A stretch of DNA of 64,000 nt from Ruegeria conchae. Its GTDB lineage: Bacteria > Pseudomonadota > Alphaproteobacteria > Rhodobacterales > Rhodobacteraceae. This document shows positions 17,823 to 26,609 of this stretch, in pieces; the first letter of the stretch is position 1; each line of letters starts with the position of its first letter. The notes under the pieces are model-generated. The model had not been told where the DNA came from and ran no database searches. It saw only the letters and a list, made by a program, of their open reading frames with translations. Where the stretch lies: NCBI RefSeq assembly GCF_000192475.1, contig NZ_AEYW01000024.1, positions 62,001 to 126,000 of the forward strand, written 5' to 3'. Made by a program: the position numbers and the translations under genes.

Positions 17823-18567
17823 GATATTGAATCCGAATGGCAAGGGTCGTGTCGTGTTGTTGTGCGAGCATGCAAGCTCCACAATACCCGAAGCCTATGA
17901 CGAATTGGGCCTTGCCGATAAAGACAGGTTGAGCCACGCGGTTTGGGACCCTGGTGCGCGTGAGGTTACATTGGCCTTGAGTGCCGCGCTGGATGCGCCC
18001 GCCATACTATTGCGGGTTTCGCGGTTGGTTTACGACTGTAACCGTCCACCGGATGCGCCAAGTGCGATACCGGAAAGGTCCGAGCTGATTGAGGTTCCGG
18101 GAAATCAGAATCTGAACCAGTCACAGCGCGATGCAAGAATACAGTCTGTCTATGGACCATTCTGTGCGGCCGTGTCAGGCGTTTTGGAAGCCCGCAACAA
18201 CGATCCGGTGGTTGTGACGATACACAGTTTTACGCCGATATATTACGGCGCAAAGCGTGCGGTCGAAATCGGGCTGTTGCATGATGAAGACAGTCGCCTG
18301 GCCGACGCGATGCTGGCGCGGAAAACTTTACTTTCGCATCGTCGGGTAGAACGGAATGAACCTTACGGACCCGGCGATGGGGTTACACATTCGCTCAGGT
18401 TGCACGCCCAGTCCCGTGGATTGGCGAATGTCATGATCGAAGTGCGCAATGATCTGATGCGCTCTCCGGAGGATGTGGCGGAGATCACGGAAGAGCTATT
18501 GACGCTTCTTCAACCTGCCATAAAGGAAATCGCTCATTTGGAGGAATTGTCATGGGCGGAACGATGA
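17806..18567 (+). CDS. N-formylglutamate amidohydrolase-family hydrolase
   Basis: A 253-residue FGase/HutG-type zinc hydrolase. LLCEHASSTIP near the N-terminus supplies metal and substrate residues, followed by VVTIHSFTPIYYG and a late IEVRNDLM. Classical members release formate from N-formyl-L-glutamate in histidine breakdown, but no hut genes are present here. GGGAGGTGG lies upstream of ATG 17806. It overlaps the glutamine-synthetase-like gene by 16 bp, indicating coupled translation. Next to a gamma-glutamyl ligase, it may hydrolyse a glutamyl amide rather than formylglutamate; that is inference. Confidence 0.85.
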   Translation: MIDPVEILNPNGKGRVVLLCEHASSTIPEAYDELGLADKDRLSHAVWDPGAREVTLALSAALDAPAILLRVSRLVYDCNRPPDAPSAIPERSELIEVPGNQNLNQSQRDARIQSVYGPFCAAVSGVLEARNNDPVVVTIHSFTPIYYGAKRAVEIGLLHDEDSRLADAMLARKTLLSHRRVERNEPYGPGDGVTHSLRLHAQSRGLANVMIEVRNDLMRSPEDVAEITEELLTLLQPAIKEIAHLEELSWAER

Positions 18568-19913
18568 CTTTTGAGGACCTTCAAGCGGAGGTCCAAGACG
18601 GCGCAATCGACACTGTTTTGGTCTGTTTTGCAGATATGCAGGGACGTTTGATGGGGAAACGTTTTCACGCGGCGCATTTTGTTGCGGGTGCTTATGAGGA
18701 AACGCACTGTTGCAATTACCTGCTGGCAACTGATCTGGAGATGGGAACGCCGGATGGCTACGCTTCGACTTCCTGGGAGCGGGGCTATGGCGACTATGTT
18801 ATGAAGCCTGATTTGACCACGCTACGGCCGGTACCGTGGCTGGAAGGTACGGCACTCGTGCTGTGTGACATTCTTGATCACCACACACATGAGGAGGTCC
18901 CTCATTCTCCACGCGCGATGCTTAAATCGCAGGTAAAACGCCTGAATGCGCTTGGATATGATGCTAAGATGGCAACTGAGCTGGAGTTTTTTCTCTTCGA
19001 AAAGAACTTTGATGAAATCCGCAAAAGCGGGTTTCGGGATCTGGAGCCGATATCGGGTTACAACGAAGATTATCACATATTCCAAACCACAAAGGAAGAA
19101 CACGTGATGCGCCCGATCCGCAATCATTTGTGGAATGCTGGGATTCCGGTGGAAAATTCGAAAGGTGAAGCAGAGACCGGTCAGGAAGAGCTGAATATCA
19201 AGTATGCCTCAGCATTGGACACGGCGGCTTATCACACAATCGCAAAACACGCCGTCAAAGAAATCGCGTGGCAGCAAGGCCATGCGGCGACATTTCTGCC
19301 GAAATGGCACCATGACAAGGTAGGCAGTTCGTCCCACGTTCATCAATCGCTTTGGAAAGAGGGTTCAAATGCGTTCTTTGATCCAAGCGACAGTTTGGGC
19401 ATGTCTGAAGTAATGAAGGCCTATACCGCCGGTTTGTTGAAGTATGCGCCAGACTACACCTACTTCATGGCGCCCTACATCAATAGCTACAAACGGTTCA
19501 TGAAGGGTACTTTTGCACCGACCCGCATCATTTGGTCGGTGGATAATCGTACTGCCGGATACCGACTTTGTGGCGATGGTACAAAAGCTATTCGTATTGA
19601 GTGCCGGATCCCTGGCTCCGATATGAACCCTTATCTTGCCATGGCAGGCATGCTTGCCGCAGGTATTGCAGGTATTGAACAGGGCCTAGAGCTTCAAGCT
19701 CCAACCAAAGGTGACGTATATCAGGGAGAATCCGGGATGATTCCGGGTAATCTTCGCGATGCGCGTGACGCGTTACACGGATCTACGATGCTTCGCGCGG
19801 CTTTGGGCGACGAAGCCATCGACCACTATACGCACGCTGCTGAGGTGGAAATCGAAGAATTTGAACGTGTCGTGACTGACTACGAGATCGCGCGCGGATT
19901 TGAGCGGGCATAG
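18552..19913 (+). CDS. Glutamine-synthetase-family ligase (probable gamma-glutamyl-amine synthetase)
   Basis: A 453-residue class of GS shorter and more divergent than GlnA. N-terminal beta-grasp ends near residue 105. The catalytic part shows the metal site ATELEFFLFE, then the ATP/glutamate stretch GQEELNIKY, SSHVHQSLW and a late RIECRIPGSDMNPYLAMAG. GlnA-type adenylylation sequence is not evident. Relatives ligate glutamate to amines (PuuA putrescine, GlnA4 ethanolamine, GmaS methylamine). ATG 18552 or the ATG 12 bp later (MTFEDL) could be the start. Neighbouring aldehyde and alcohol dehydrogenases and an amidohydrolase suggest amine or amino-alcohol catabolism rather than ammonia assimilation. 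Confidence 0.87.
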   Translation: MGGTMTFEDLQAEVQDGAIDTVLVCFADMQGRLMGKRFHAAHFVAGAYEETHCCNYLLATDLEMGTPDGYASTSWERGYGDYVMKPDLTTLRPVPWLEGTALVLCDILDHHTHEEVPHSPRAMLKSQVKRLNALGYDAKMATELEFFLFEKNFDEIRKSGFRDLEPISGYNEDYHIFQTTKEEHVMRPIRNHLWNAGIPVENSKGEAETGQEELNIKYASALDTAAYHTIAKHAVKEIAWQQGHAATFLPKWHHDKVGSSSHVHQSLWKEGSNAFFDPSDSLGMSEVMKAYTAGLLKYAPDYTYFMAPYINSYKRFMKGTFAPTRIIWSVDNRTAGYRLCGDGTKAIRIECRIPGSDMNPYLAMAGMLAAGIAGIEQGLELQAPTKGDVYQGESGMIPGNLRDARDALHGSTMLRAALGDEAIDHYTHAAEVEIEEFERVVTDYEIARGFERA

Positions 19914-20002
19914 CTCCGTATTGCCCTCGGAACGTCGCTCGTTGGGTTTATGGGACTTTCTTTGAATAGACAGGGTGGAATCCCTGCATCTGGAGAACTG
20001 GC

Positions 20003-21385
20003 ATGGATCAGGTTTTGAAATGTATCTCACCGATTGACGGGTCGGTATTTGCAGAACGCGTGGCTCTGTCACGGGATGAGGCCTTTGCTGCGGCAGAGCG
20101 CGCCCGAGGCGCACAGGCAGTTTGGGCTTCGCGCCCGCTAGAAGAGCGGATCGATTTGGTTATGGCTGGGGTTGCCGCTGTCGGGGCGATGAATGATGAA
20201 ATCGTTCCTGAAATCGCAAAAATGATGGGCCGCCCGGTGCGCTATGGTGGCGAGTTCGGTGGGTTCAATGAACGCGCTAGCCACATGGCATCTATTGCCT
20301 CGGAAAGCCTTGCTGATATCGAAGTGGGCGAGGATGCGACCTTCAAACGCTATATCAAGCGTGTTCCGCACGGTGTGGTTTTTGTTGTAGCCCCTTGGAA
20401 TTATCCGTTCATGACTGCGATCAACACGGTGGCTCCGGCACTGATTGCGGGCAATGCGGTTTTGCTGAAACACGCAACTCAGACACTGATAGTCGGGGAA
20501 CGTATGGCGCAAGCATTTCATTCTGCGGGCGTGCCAGAAGGCGTATTCCAGAATGTTTTCCTAACCCATGAGGTGACCAATGATCTGATCGCAGGCAATG
20601 CGTTTGATTATGTAAACTTCACAGGTTCCGTCGGTGGTGGAATTGCCATGGAGAGAGCTGCCGCAGGAACCTTTACCGGAGTCGGGACCGAGCTTGGAGG
20701 AAAAGATCCCGGCTATGTGATGGAGGATGCCGATCTGGACGCTGCGGTTGACACCCTGATCGATGGCGCGATGTTCAACTCTGGCCAATGCTGTTGCGGC
20801 ATCGAACGTATCTATGTGCATGAAAGTCTCTATGATCAATTTGTTGAGAAGGCCGTCGAGATTGTAAAGGGATACAAGCTTGGCAATCCTTTAGATGCTG
20901 AGACGACGATCGGGCCAATGGCCAATTTGCGGTTTGCTGCGGAAGTCCGGGCGCAGATATCAGAGGCTCTCGCAGATGGAGCTGTCGCGCATATCGATCT
21001 GTTTGCCGAAGATGATGGTGGCGCGTATCTGACGCCGCAGATTTTGACAAACGTCAATCATGATATGCGTGTGATGCGTGACGAGAGTTTTGGCCCAGTT
21101 GTTGGCATCATGAAAGTGTCTTCAGACGATGAAGCTGTTGCTTTGATGAATGACAGCGAGTTTGGGCTGACAGCAAGTCTTTGGACGCAGGACGTCGACC
21201 GGGCAGCCCACATAGGTGATCGGATCGAGACTGGCACGGTGTTCTTGAACCGGGCAGATTATCTTGATCCCGGTCTTTGCTGGACGGGTTGTAAAAACAC
21301 CGGACGTGGCGGCGGATTGTCGGTCATTGGTTATCACAACTTAACCCGACCAAAGAGCTATCACCTGAAAAAGGTGACTAAGTAA
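20003..21385 (+). CDS. NAD(P)-dependent aldehyde dehydrogenase
   Basis: A 460-residue ALDH-superfamily enzyme. The oxyanion Asn is in PWNYPF (N133 region), the catalytic Glu in GTELGGKDPGYV, and the catalytic Cys264 in NSGQCCC. It is about 20-40 residues shorter than typical ALDHs at the N-terminus. The start ATG 20003 has GGAGAA about 6 bp upstream. It follows the ligase gene by 89 bp and precedes an alcohol dehydrogenase gene by 65 bp, so it probably oxidises the aldehyde made by that partner. A TCACCT/AGGTGA hairpin (21361-21377) overlaps its last codons. Confidence 0.9.
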   Translation: MDQVLKCISPIDGSVFAERVALSRDEAFAAAERARGAQAVWASRPLEERIDLVMAGVAAVGAMNDEIVPEIAKMMGRPVRYGGEFGGFNERASHMASIASESLADIEVGEDATFKRYIKRVPHGVVFVVAPWNYPFMTAINTVAPALIAGNAVLLKHATQTLIVGERMAQAFHSAGVPEGVFQNVFLTHEVTNDLIAGNAFDYVNFTGSVGGGIAMERAAAGTFTGVGTELGGKDPGYVMEDADLDAAVDTLIDGAMFNSGQCCCGIERIYVHESLYDQFVEKAVEIVKGYKLGNPLDAETTIGPMANLRFAAEVRAQISEALADGAVAHIDLFAEDDGGAYLTPQILTNVNHDMRVMRDESFGPVVGIMKVSSDDEAVALMNDSEFGLTASLWTQDVDRAAHIGDRIETGTVFLNRADYLDPGLCWTGCKNTGRGGGLSVIGYHNLTRPKSYHLKKVTK

Positions 21386-21414
21386 TCTCTGTGGCAACGC
21401 AGACATCACATGTT

Positions 21415-21428
21415 GGGTGCATGCACCC
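21415..21428. repeat. Perfect 14-bp palindrome between two dehydrogenase genes
   Basis: GGGTGC and GCACCC halves meet around a central AT, forming an uninterrupted palindrome 23 bp before the alcohol dehydrogenase start. It might be a regulator site or an RNA hairpin. No protein is assigned. Confidence 0.4.
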
Positions 21429-21450
21429 TTTGAATTGAATAGGTGAGAGA

Positions 21451-22596
21451 ATGAGCATCACGGGAAACTGGTCGTATCCGACCGCGATCAAATTTGGCGT
21501 TGGGCGCATTTCTGAGTTGGCGGGTGCCTGCAAGGATCTCGGAATAAACCGCCCGTTATTGGTGACGGATAAAGGATTGGCCAATTTGCCGATCACGGAA
21601 CGCGCGCTCGATATCCTGGAAGCGGAGGGTCTTGGTCGCGGTTTGTTTTCTGATGTGGATCCGAACCCATCAGAGTTGAATCTGGCGGCGGGTGTGGACG
21701 CCTACAAAGAGGGTGGCCATGATGGGGTCATTGCATTTGGCGGCGGGTCCGGTCTCGATCTCGGTAAGATGGTGGCATTCCACGCCAATCAAACGCGTCC
21801 GATCTGGGATTTTGAAGATGTGGGCGATTGGTGGACACGTGCGGATGCCGATGTAATTGCGCCCATCATTGCGGTACCAACCACTGCGGGTACGGGTTCG
21901 GAAGTTGGCCGTGCGAGCATCATCACGAATTCACAAACTCACGTCAAAAAAATCATCTTCCACCCGAAAGTTTTACCCTCGGTTGTGATTTGTGATCCGG
22001 AATTGACCGTTGGCATGCCCAAGTTCATTACGGCTGGCACCGGTCTTGACGCCTTTGCTCATTGTGTTGAAGCGTACTCCTCGCCACATTACCATCCGAT
22101 GAGTCAGGGTATTGCACTGGAAGGCATGCGCCTTGTCATCAACAATCTGCCGCGGGCCTATGCAGACGGTACGGACCTTGAGGCACGGGCCCATATGATG
22201 AGTGCAGCAGCCATGGGGGCCACGGCCTTTCAGAAGGGACTAGGTGCTATTCACGCCTTGAGTCACCCGATCGGCGCGATCTTTAACACTCACCACGGCA
22301 CCACAAATGCTGTGTGCATGCCGGAGGTTCTCAAGTTCAATGCGGACGTCATTCGCGATCGCTTTAATCTGGCGGCTGGTTATCTGGGTATTGATGGGGG
22401 ATTTGAGGGCTTTCAGAGCTTTGTGCAGGACTTCAATGACGGTTTTAATATTCCGCGAAAGTTGTCCGAGATGGGCGTAACTGTAGACAAGATGGATGCG
22501 CTTGTGGAAGGGGCAATCTCTGACCCGTCTTGTGGTGGCAATCCAGTGGAACTGACACGCGAAAATTTGCGCCACCTGTTTAATGCGCTGATTTAA
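21451..22596 (+). CDS. Iron-containing alcohol dehydrogenase
   Basis: A 381-residue group III alcohol dehydrogenase. GGGSGLDLGKM is the NAD(P)-binding loop and PTTAGTGSE follows. Metal ligands are visible in GTGLDAFAHCVEAY and GAIHALSHPIGAIFNTHHG. It would interconvert an alcohol and aldehyde using NAD(P). GTGAGAG is the ribosome-binding region before ATG 21451. It is flanked by the aldehyde dehydrogenase and by a transporter, consistent with stepwise oxidation of an amino alcohol-type substrate. The substrate is unknown. Confidence 0.9.
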   Translation: MSITGNWSYPTAIKFGVGRISELAGACKDLGINRPLLVTDKGLANLPITERALDILEAEGLGRGLFSDVDPNPSELNLAAGVDAYKEGGHDGVIAFGGGSGLDLGKMVAFHANQTRPIWDFEDVGDWWTRADADVIAPIIAVPTTAGTGSEVGRASIITNSQTHVKKIIFHPKVLPSVVICDPELTVGMPKFITAGTGLDAFAHCVEAYSSPHYHPMSQGIALEGMRLVINNLPRAYADGTDLEARAHMMSAAAMGATAFQKGLGAIHALSHPIGAIFNTHHGTTNAVCMPEVLKFNADVIRDRFNLAAGYLGIDGGFEGFQSFVQDFNDGFNIPRKLSEMGVTVDKMDALVEGAISDPSCGGNPVELTRENLRHLFNALI

Positions 22597-22606
22597 TACA
22601 CGTCAT

Positions 22607-23446
22607 TTGAGCACGGGCATCATCATAATTATCCTTGCGGCGGCAGTTTTGCATGCCGCTTGGAATACGATCGTTAAGGCAGCCGGTGACCGAACAGTGA
22701 CGTTGGGGCTGGTCGCGCTTGGGCATGTTTTCCCGGGCCTGATCTTGGTGACCTATCTGCCTTTTCCAGCCATTGAAAGCTGGCCGTATTTGTTGGGATC
22801 AACGGTGATCCACTTCGGGTATTTTTATATGCTCGGTCAGGCATATAAACATGGCGATCTCAGCGTGGTTTACCCGATTGCGCGCGGCATCGTGCCTGCA
22901 TTGGTTTCGCTTTGGGCAATGCTCTTTGTGGGTGAGGTGCTGCCCGCACAAGCGTGGTTGGGCATAGCGCTGATCGCGGGGGCTATTCAGCTATCCAGCT
23001 GGGCGGCGTTACGTCAGGGCGTTGGCCGCGCGGCATTGGGATTTGCCCTAGGAACCGGAGTGTGTATTTCAGCCTATTCGCTTGTCGATGGTGTCGGAGT
23101 GCGCCTGTCCGAAAATACGCTTGGGTACTGGGCTTGGCACTCTCTGTTGCATGTTTTCATAGCGGCTTTTGTTGGTATCAGGCGTGGCAGGGCGATGTTG
23201 ACGTTACCTGCTAAGACATGGGTTATCGGGCTCACGGGTGGATTCGTTTCGATGACAGCCTACGGTCTTGTCCTCTATGCAAAAAACTTCGCGCCTCTTG
23301 GTGCCGTTTCGGCTTTGCGGGAAACGTCCGTGATATTTGCGGCTCTGATTGGGTATTTGCTGCTTGGTGAAGGTCACCCGGTCCGTCGAATCATGGCTGC
23401 AATCATTATGGCTGTCGGCGTGGCATTGATCGCTTTGGCGTCCTGA
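22607..23446 (+). CDS. EamA/DMT-family transporter
   Basis: A 279-residue membrane protein with about ten hydrophobic segments and two EamA-type halves (LHAAWNTIVKAAGDR near the start, VSALRETSVIFAALIGYLLLGE near the end). The family exports or imports small metabolites, often amino acids. The only in-frame start is TTG 22607, because a stop lies at 22589-22591; no clear ribosome-binding site is present. It lies 10 bp after the alcohol dehydrogenase gene and is the last gene of that run. Confidence 0.85.
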   Translation: MSTGIIIIILAAAVLHAAWNTIVKAAGDRTVTLGLVALGHVFPGLILVTYLPFPAIESWPYLLGSTVIHFGYFYMLGQAYKHGDLSVVYPIARGIVPALVSLWAMLFVGEVLPAQAWLGIALIAGAIQLSSWAALRQGVGRAALGFALGTGVCISAYSLVDGVGVRLSENTLGYWAWHSLLHVFIAAFVGIRRGRAMLTLPAKTWVIGLTGGFVSMTAYGLVLYAKNFAPLGAVSALRETSVIFAALIGYLLLGEGHPVRRIMAAIIMAVGVALIALAS

Positions 23447-23622
23447 GCTGTCAGGAAGTAATACAACAATCATTTTGTGCCGTAATGACTCGCCCGTTGG
23501 GCAGTTGACGGCGTGACCGTTTATGTTTGAATTGGATATATATTTTTATGAAAAACCAAAATTGTCACAAAACTATTACTTTTTTTGTGGATTTATAAGT
23601 GGAATTATGGCGAAGTTAAAAA

Positions 23623-24468
23623 ATGAACGATGATAGTGGAAACATACCACATCGAGGGCGGGAGCTTCTTGACGTGTTGGCACGGTTGGGCGGCTCTGCA
23701 CGCAACACCCAAATCGCCCAAGTCATGGATGTGTCCGAAGAAACCGTTCGCCGTCTTGTCAAAGCGCTCGCACGCGAAAACATGGTCGAACGTGTTCACG
23801 GAGGGACGTATCTGTCGCGGGCGCAGGACACGCCAATGTTCTCTGGGGCGCTCGAACATAATGCGAAAGAGAAGACCCTTATTGCAAATCGGGTCAGCCA
23901 GATCATCGAAGACGGAATGGTGATATTCGTCTCGGTAGGCTCGACCATGACGCATGTTGCGGAACAGCTCCGCGATCATAAGGACCTTTTGGTAGTGAGC
24001 AATTCGCTGTCGGTTATCGCATCTTTGGCAGATCACAACGGTACGCGCGCCATTCTTGCCGGAGGCGAAGTCATCCGCTCAGAACGCGGAAGCTTTGGGC
24101 GTGCCGCCGAGCAACTGGCGTGTCAGTATAGCTATGACGCCATTATCTGTGGTGCCGATGCCTTGTCTCTGAAAGGCGGAGTGCTGACCTCGAATCTGCT
24201 GGAAGCCGAGCTGACACGCGCGCTTTTGGACAACACCGCACGTACGATTGTCGCAACGGACAACACAAAATTTGGAGCGCGAGCGGCCAATATCGCTTGT
24301 CGGTTTGATCAAGTGACCGATCTGGTCACAGATATTACCCCACCCGCCAACTTTGGTTCGGCGCTGCATGAGGCTGGGGTCAGGGTCCACGTCGCTTCTG
24401 AAAGGGGTGGAACCAGCAATGGCGCAAGTGCAGATGATGCCAATGCCGCCATAGATGAAGAAAACTAA
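23623..24468 (+). CDS. DeoR/GlpR-family transcriptional regulator (second copy)
   Basis: A 281-residue paralogue of the regulator at 16098. The helix-turn-helix shares the RLGGSARNT and DVSEETVRR segments, followed by a DeoR sensor domain (VSVGSTMTHVAEQL, SNSLSV). It has a longer, polar C-terminal tail. An AT-rich promoter region (23521-23610) with GTGGA repeats lies upstream. It directly precedes the ABC importer operon (29 bp to the binding protein) and probably controls it. The pairing of two related regulators with one locus suggests both read the same or related metabolites. Confidence 0.88.
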   Translation: MNDDSGNIPHRGRELLDVLARLGGSARNTQIAQVMDVSEETVRRLVKALARENMVERVHGGTYLSRAQDTPMFSGALEHNAKEKTLIANRVSQIIEDGMVIFVSVGSTMTHVAEQLRDHKDLLVVSNSLSVIASLADHNGTRAILAGGEVIRSERGSFGRAAEQLACQYSYDAIICGADALSLKGGVLTSNLLEAELTRALLDNTARTIVATDNTKFGARAANIACRFDQVTDLVTDITPPANFGSALHEAGVRVHVASERGGTSNGASADDANAAIDEEN

Positions 24469-24497
24469 GAAACAGAGCTATCTTTAGGGAGGTTATC

Positions 24498-26537
24498 ATG
24501 AAGAAGCTTTTGATGTCCGGAGCCGCATTTGCGACTCTTGGAAGTGCTGCCTGGGCAAATTGTCCGACTGCGACGGTGGTAGATATGCAAGGCCTGACGG
24601 ATGGGGCATATCCTCAGCAATTTGATCTGTCTGAATTCCAGTCCGCAGGAAATTGTACGCTTGGATTTTCGGAAAATCCATCTATCGCAGATCTCAACGG
24701 CATGATCCGAGGCAACGAAGCCCTACCAGCAGTAGCGGATCGGTTGCCAGCTGATCCACTGGTTATCGTGCCCTACGACAGTATTGGTCAGTATGGTGGC
24801 CAGCTGGACGCGCTGTCCAACGCTACGGAAAGCGGTACATCCGACTTCTTGTCTGTGCGCCACGTCAATCTGTTCCGTTATTCCGACGACTTGCAAACCT
24901 TGGTGCCCAATGTTGCGAAGTCCTGGGAATGGAATGACGCATTCACCGAGCTGACGGTTCATCTGCGTTCAGGTCACAAATGGTCGGATGGCGCGCCATT
25001 TACATCCGCAGATGTTGTCTTTTGGTATGATAACCTGATGATGGACACCAACGTTATAGCCGAAGCGAAGGACTACGCGCTGGCAGGTGGTGAACCGATG
25101 AAGGTTGAGGCGCTGGACGATACTACCGTTCGTTTTGCGCTGGCAGCGCCGAAGCCGGGTCTGACAGAGACGTTCTCTTTCACGTATGTTCAGCCCTTCC
25201 AGCCAAAGCATTTCTTTGAACAGTTCCATCCGGCTCTGGATGCAAATGCGGACGCCAATGCACAAGCACTTGGATATGAGAACGGTTATGAGCTGATTAA
25301 AGCTTATTACGGTAATTCCGACTGGATGGACACGCCATCTCCGATGTTGACCGCGGGTGATAAACTGGCAGGTCTGCCCAAGGATGCGATGCCAACATTG
25401 GAAAGCCACATTCTGGTCAAGGAAAGCACAGAGGGGCGCCACTACGTTGCGAACCCATATTTCTTCCAGGTGGATACGGCAGGAAACCAGCTGCCCTATA
25501 TCTCTGAGATGGATGAGACCTATGTTCCAGATGAAGAGGTGCGGAACCTTAAACTGTTGAACGGTGAGGTGGATTACAAGTCGCAGGGCGTAAACCTGAC
25601 ATCTGCTCCGGTTCTGTTGGAAGGTCAGGAAAGCGGGAACTACACTTTAGAAGTGAAGCCGGCAATTGGCTACCCGGTGCTGACGTTCAACGTTACTGCT
25701 GAGGATGAAGCTAAAAGAGCGATCTTCAATGACATTCGTTTTAGAACAGCGATGTCGGTTGCGATGGATCGCAATCAGCTAAATGAGGTAACCGCATTCG
25801 GTCTTGGTGAGCCAACACAGTATATTGGTTTTTCTCCACGTCCGGATTTCATCGACGAAAAGTGGTCGAACTACGAGATCAACTTTGATCAGGAACGTGC
25901 AAATGCTCTTCTGGATGAAGTTGGCCTTGTTGATCAGAACGGAGACGGTTTCCGCGATCTGCCAAACGGTGATCCGTTTGTGCTGGACTGGCAGTTCTCG
26001 ACGCAATCCGCATCGGCTCAACTGGTGGAACTGATCGCACAGAATTGGAAAGATGTGGGCGTCAACACGGCAATCAAAGAGGTTACCTCGGATGAGTTTC
26101 GTGCCGCGCAATCGGCAAACACTCTGGACATGGGCATGTGGCTCAAAAGCCAGCCAGCCGGTTCGGTTCTTGGCGATGGTGAAATCTGGGTACCGCCGTT
26201 TGACGGGTATTTCGACGTGCGTACCGGTATGCTGTGGGCGGAATACATCAGTTCAAATGGGGAAAATGGTGTGGAACCACCAGCTTGGGTTGCTGATCTG
26301 AAAGCGGCATTGGACACCTACCAATCCAGTGCGCCCGGATCAGACGCCTCGGTCGCCGCTGCGCAGAAGATGGTCGAGATCATGACTGGGGAGATGCTGT
26401 TCATTGGTACAGTTAATGCTCCGGCCCCGATCTATCATTCGAACAACCTGCAGAACTTCACTGAATTCAAAACGCAGTCCTACGAGTTCTATAGAACCTA
26501 TCCGTACCGCCCTGCCCAGTGGTGGCTGTCGGAGTGA
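24498..26537 (+). CDS. ABC transporter substrate-binding protein, peptide/opine family (SBP_bac_5)
   Basis: A 679-residue periplasmic protein, long for the family (usually about 520-620). The signal peptide is cleaved after AAWA at about residue 20. The family 5 signature appears as LVPNVAKSWEWNDAFTELTV and LRSGHKWSDGAPFTSADVVF. About 90 residues between the signal and the usual start of the domain are extra. A strong GGGAGG ribosome-binding site precedes ATG 24498. It delivers a peptide, opine or similar solute to the permeases encoded next. The ligand is unknown. Confidence 0.9.
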   Translation: MKKLLMSGAAFATLGSAAWANCPTATVVDMQGLTDGAYPQQFDLSEFQSAGNCTLGFSENPSIADLNGMIRGNEALPAVADRLPADPLVIVPYDSIGQYGGQLDALSNATESGTSDFLSVRHVNLFRYSDDLQTLVPNVAKSWEWNDAFTELTVHLRSGHKWSDGAPFTSADVVFWYDNLMMDTNVIAEAKDYALAGGEPMKVEALDDTTVRFALAAPKPGLTETFSFTYVQPFQPKHFFEQFHPALDANADANAQALGYENGYELIKAYYGNSDWMDTPSPMLTAGDKLAGLPKDAMPTLESHILVKESTEGRHYVANPYFFQVDTAGNQLPYISEMDETYVPDEEVRNLKLLNGEVDYKSQGVNLTSAPVLLEGQESGNYTLEVKPAIGYPVLTFNVTAEDEAKRAIFNDIRFRTAMSVAMDRNQLNEVTAFGLGEPTQYIGFSPRPDFIDEKWSNYEINFDQERANALLDEVGLVDQNGDGFRDLPNGDPFVLDWQFSTQSASAQLVELIAQNWKDVGVNTAIKEVTSDEFRAAQSANTLDMGMWLKSQPAGSVLGDGEIWVPPFDGYFDVRTGMLWAEYISSNGENGVEPPAWVADLKAALDTYQSSAPGSDASVAAAQKMVEIMTGEMLFIGTVNAPAPIYHSNNLQNFTEFKTQSYEFYRTYPYRPAQWWLSE

Positions 26538-26609
26538 TAGGCGTTTCAATCTAAGACAACGGTTAGGGGCGTCAGCGCCCCTTTCCACATGCTAGCCAGG
26601 AACTAAGAA

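Noticed and set aside
21361-21377. Hairpin at the end of the aldehyde dehydrogenase gene as a terminator
   Set aside because: The stem is only 6 bp, lies in coding sequence and lacks a T-run; the downstream dehydrogenase is probably co-transcribed.
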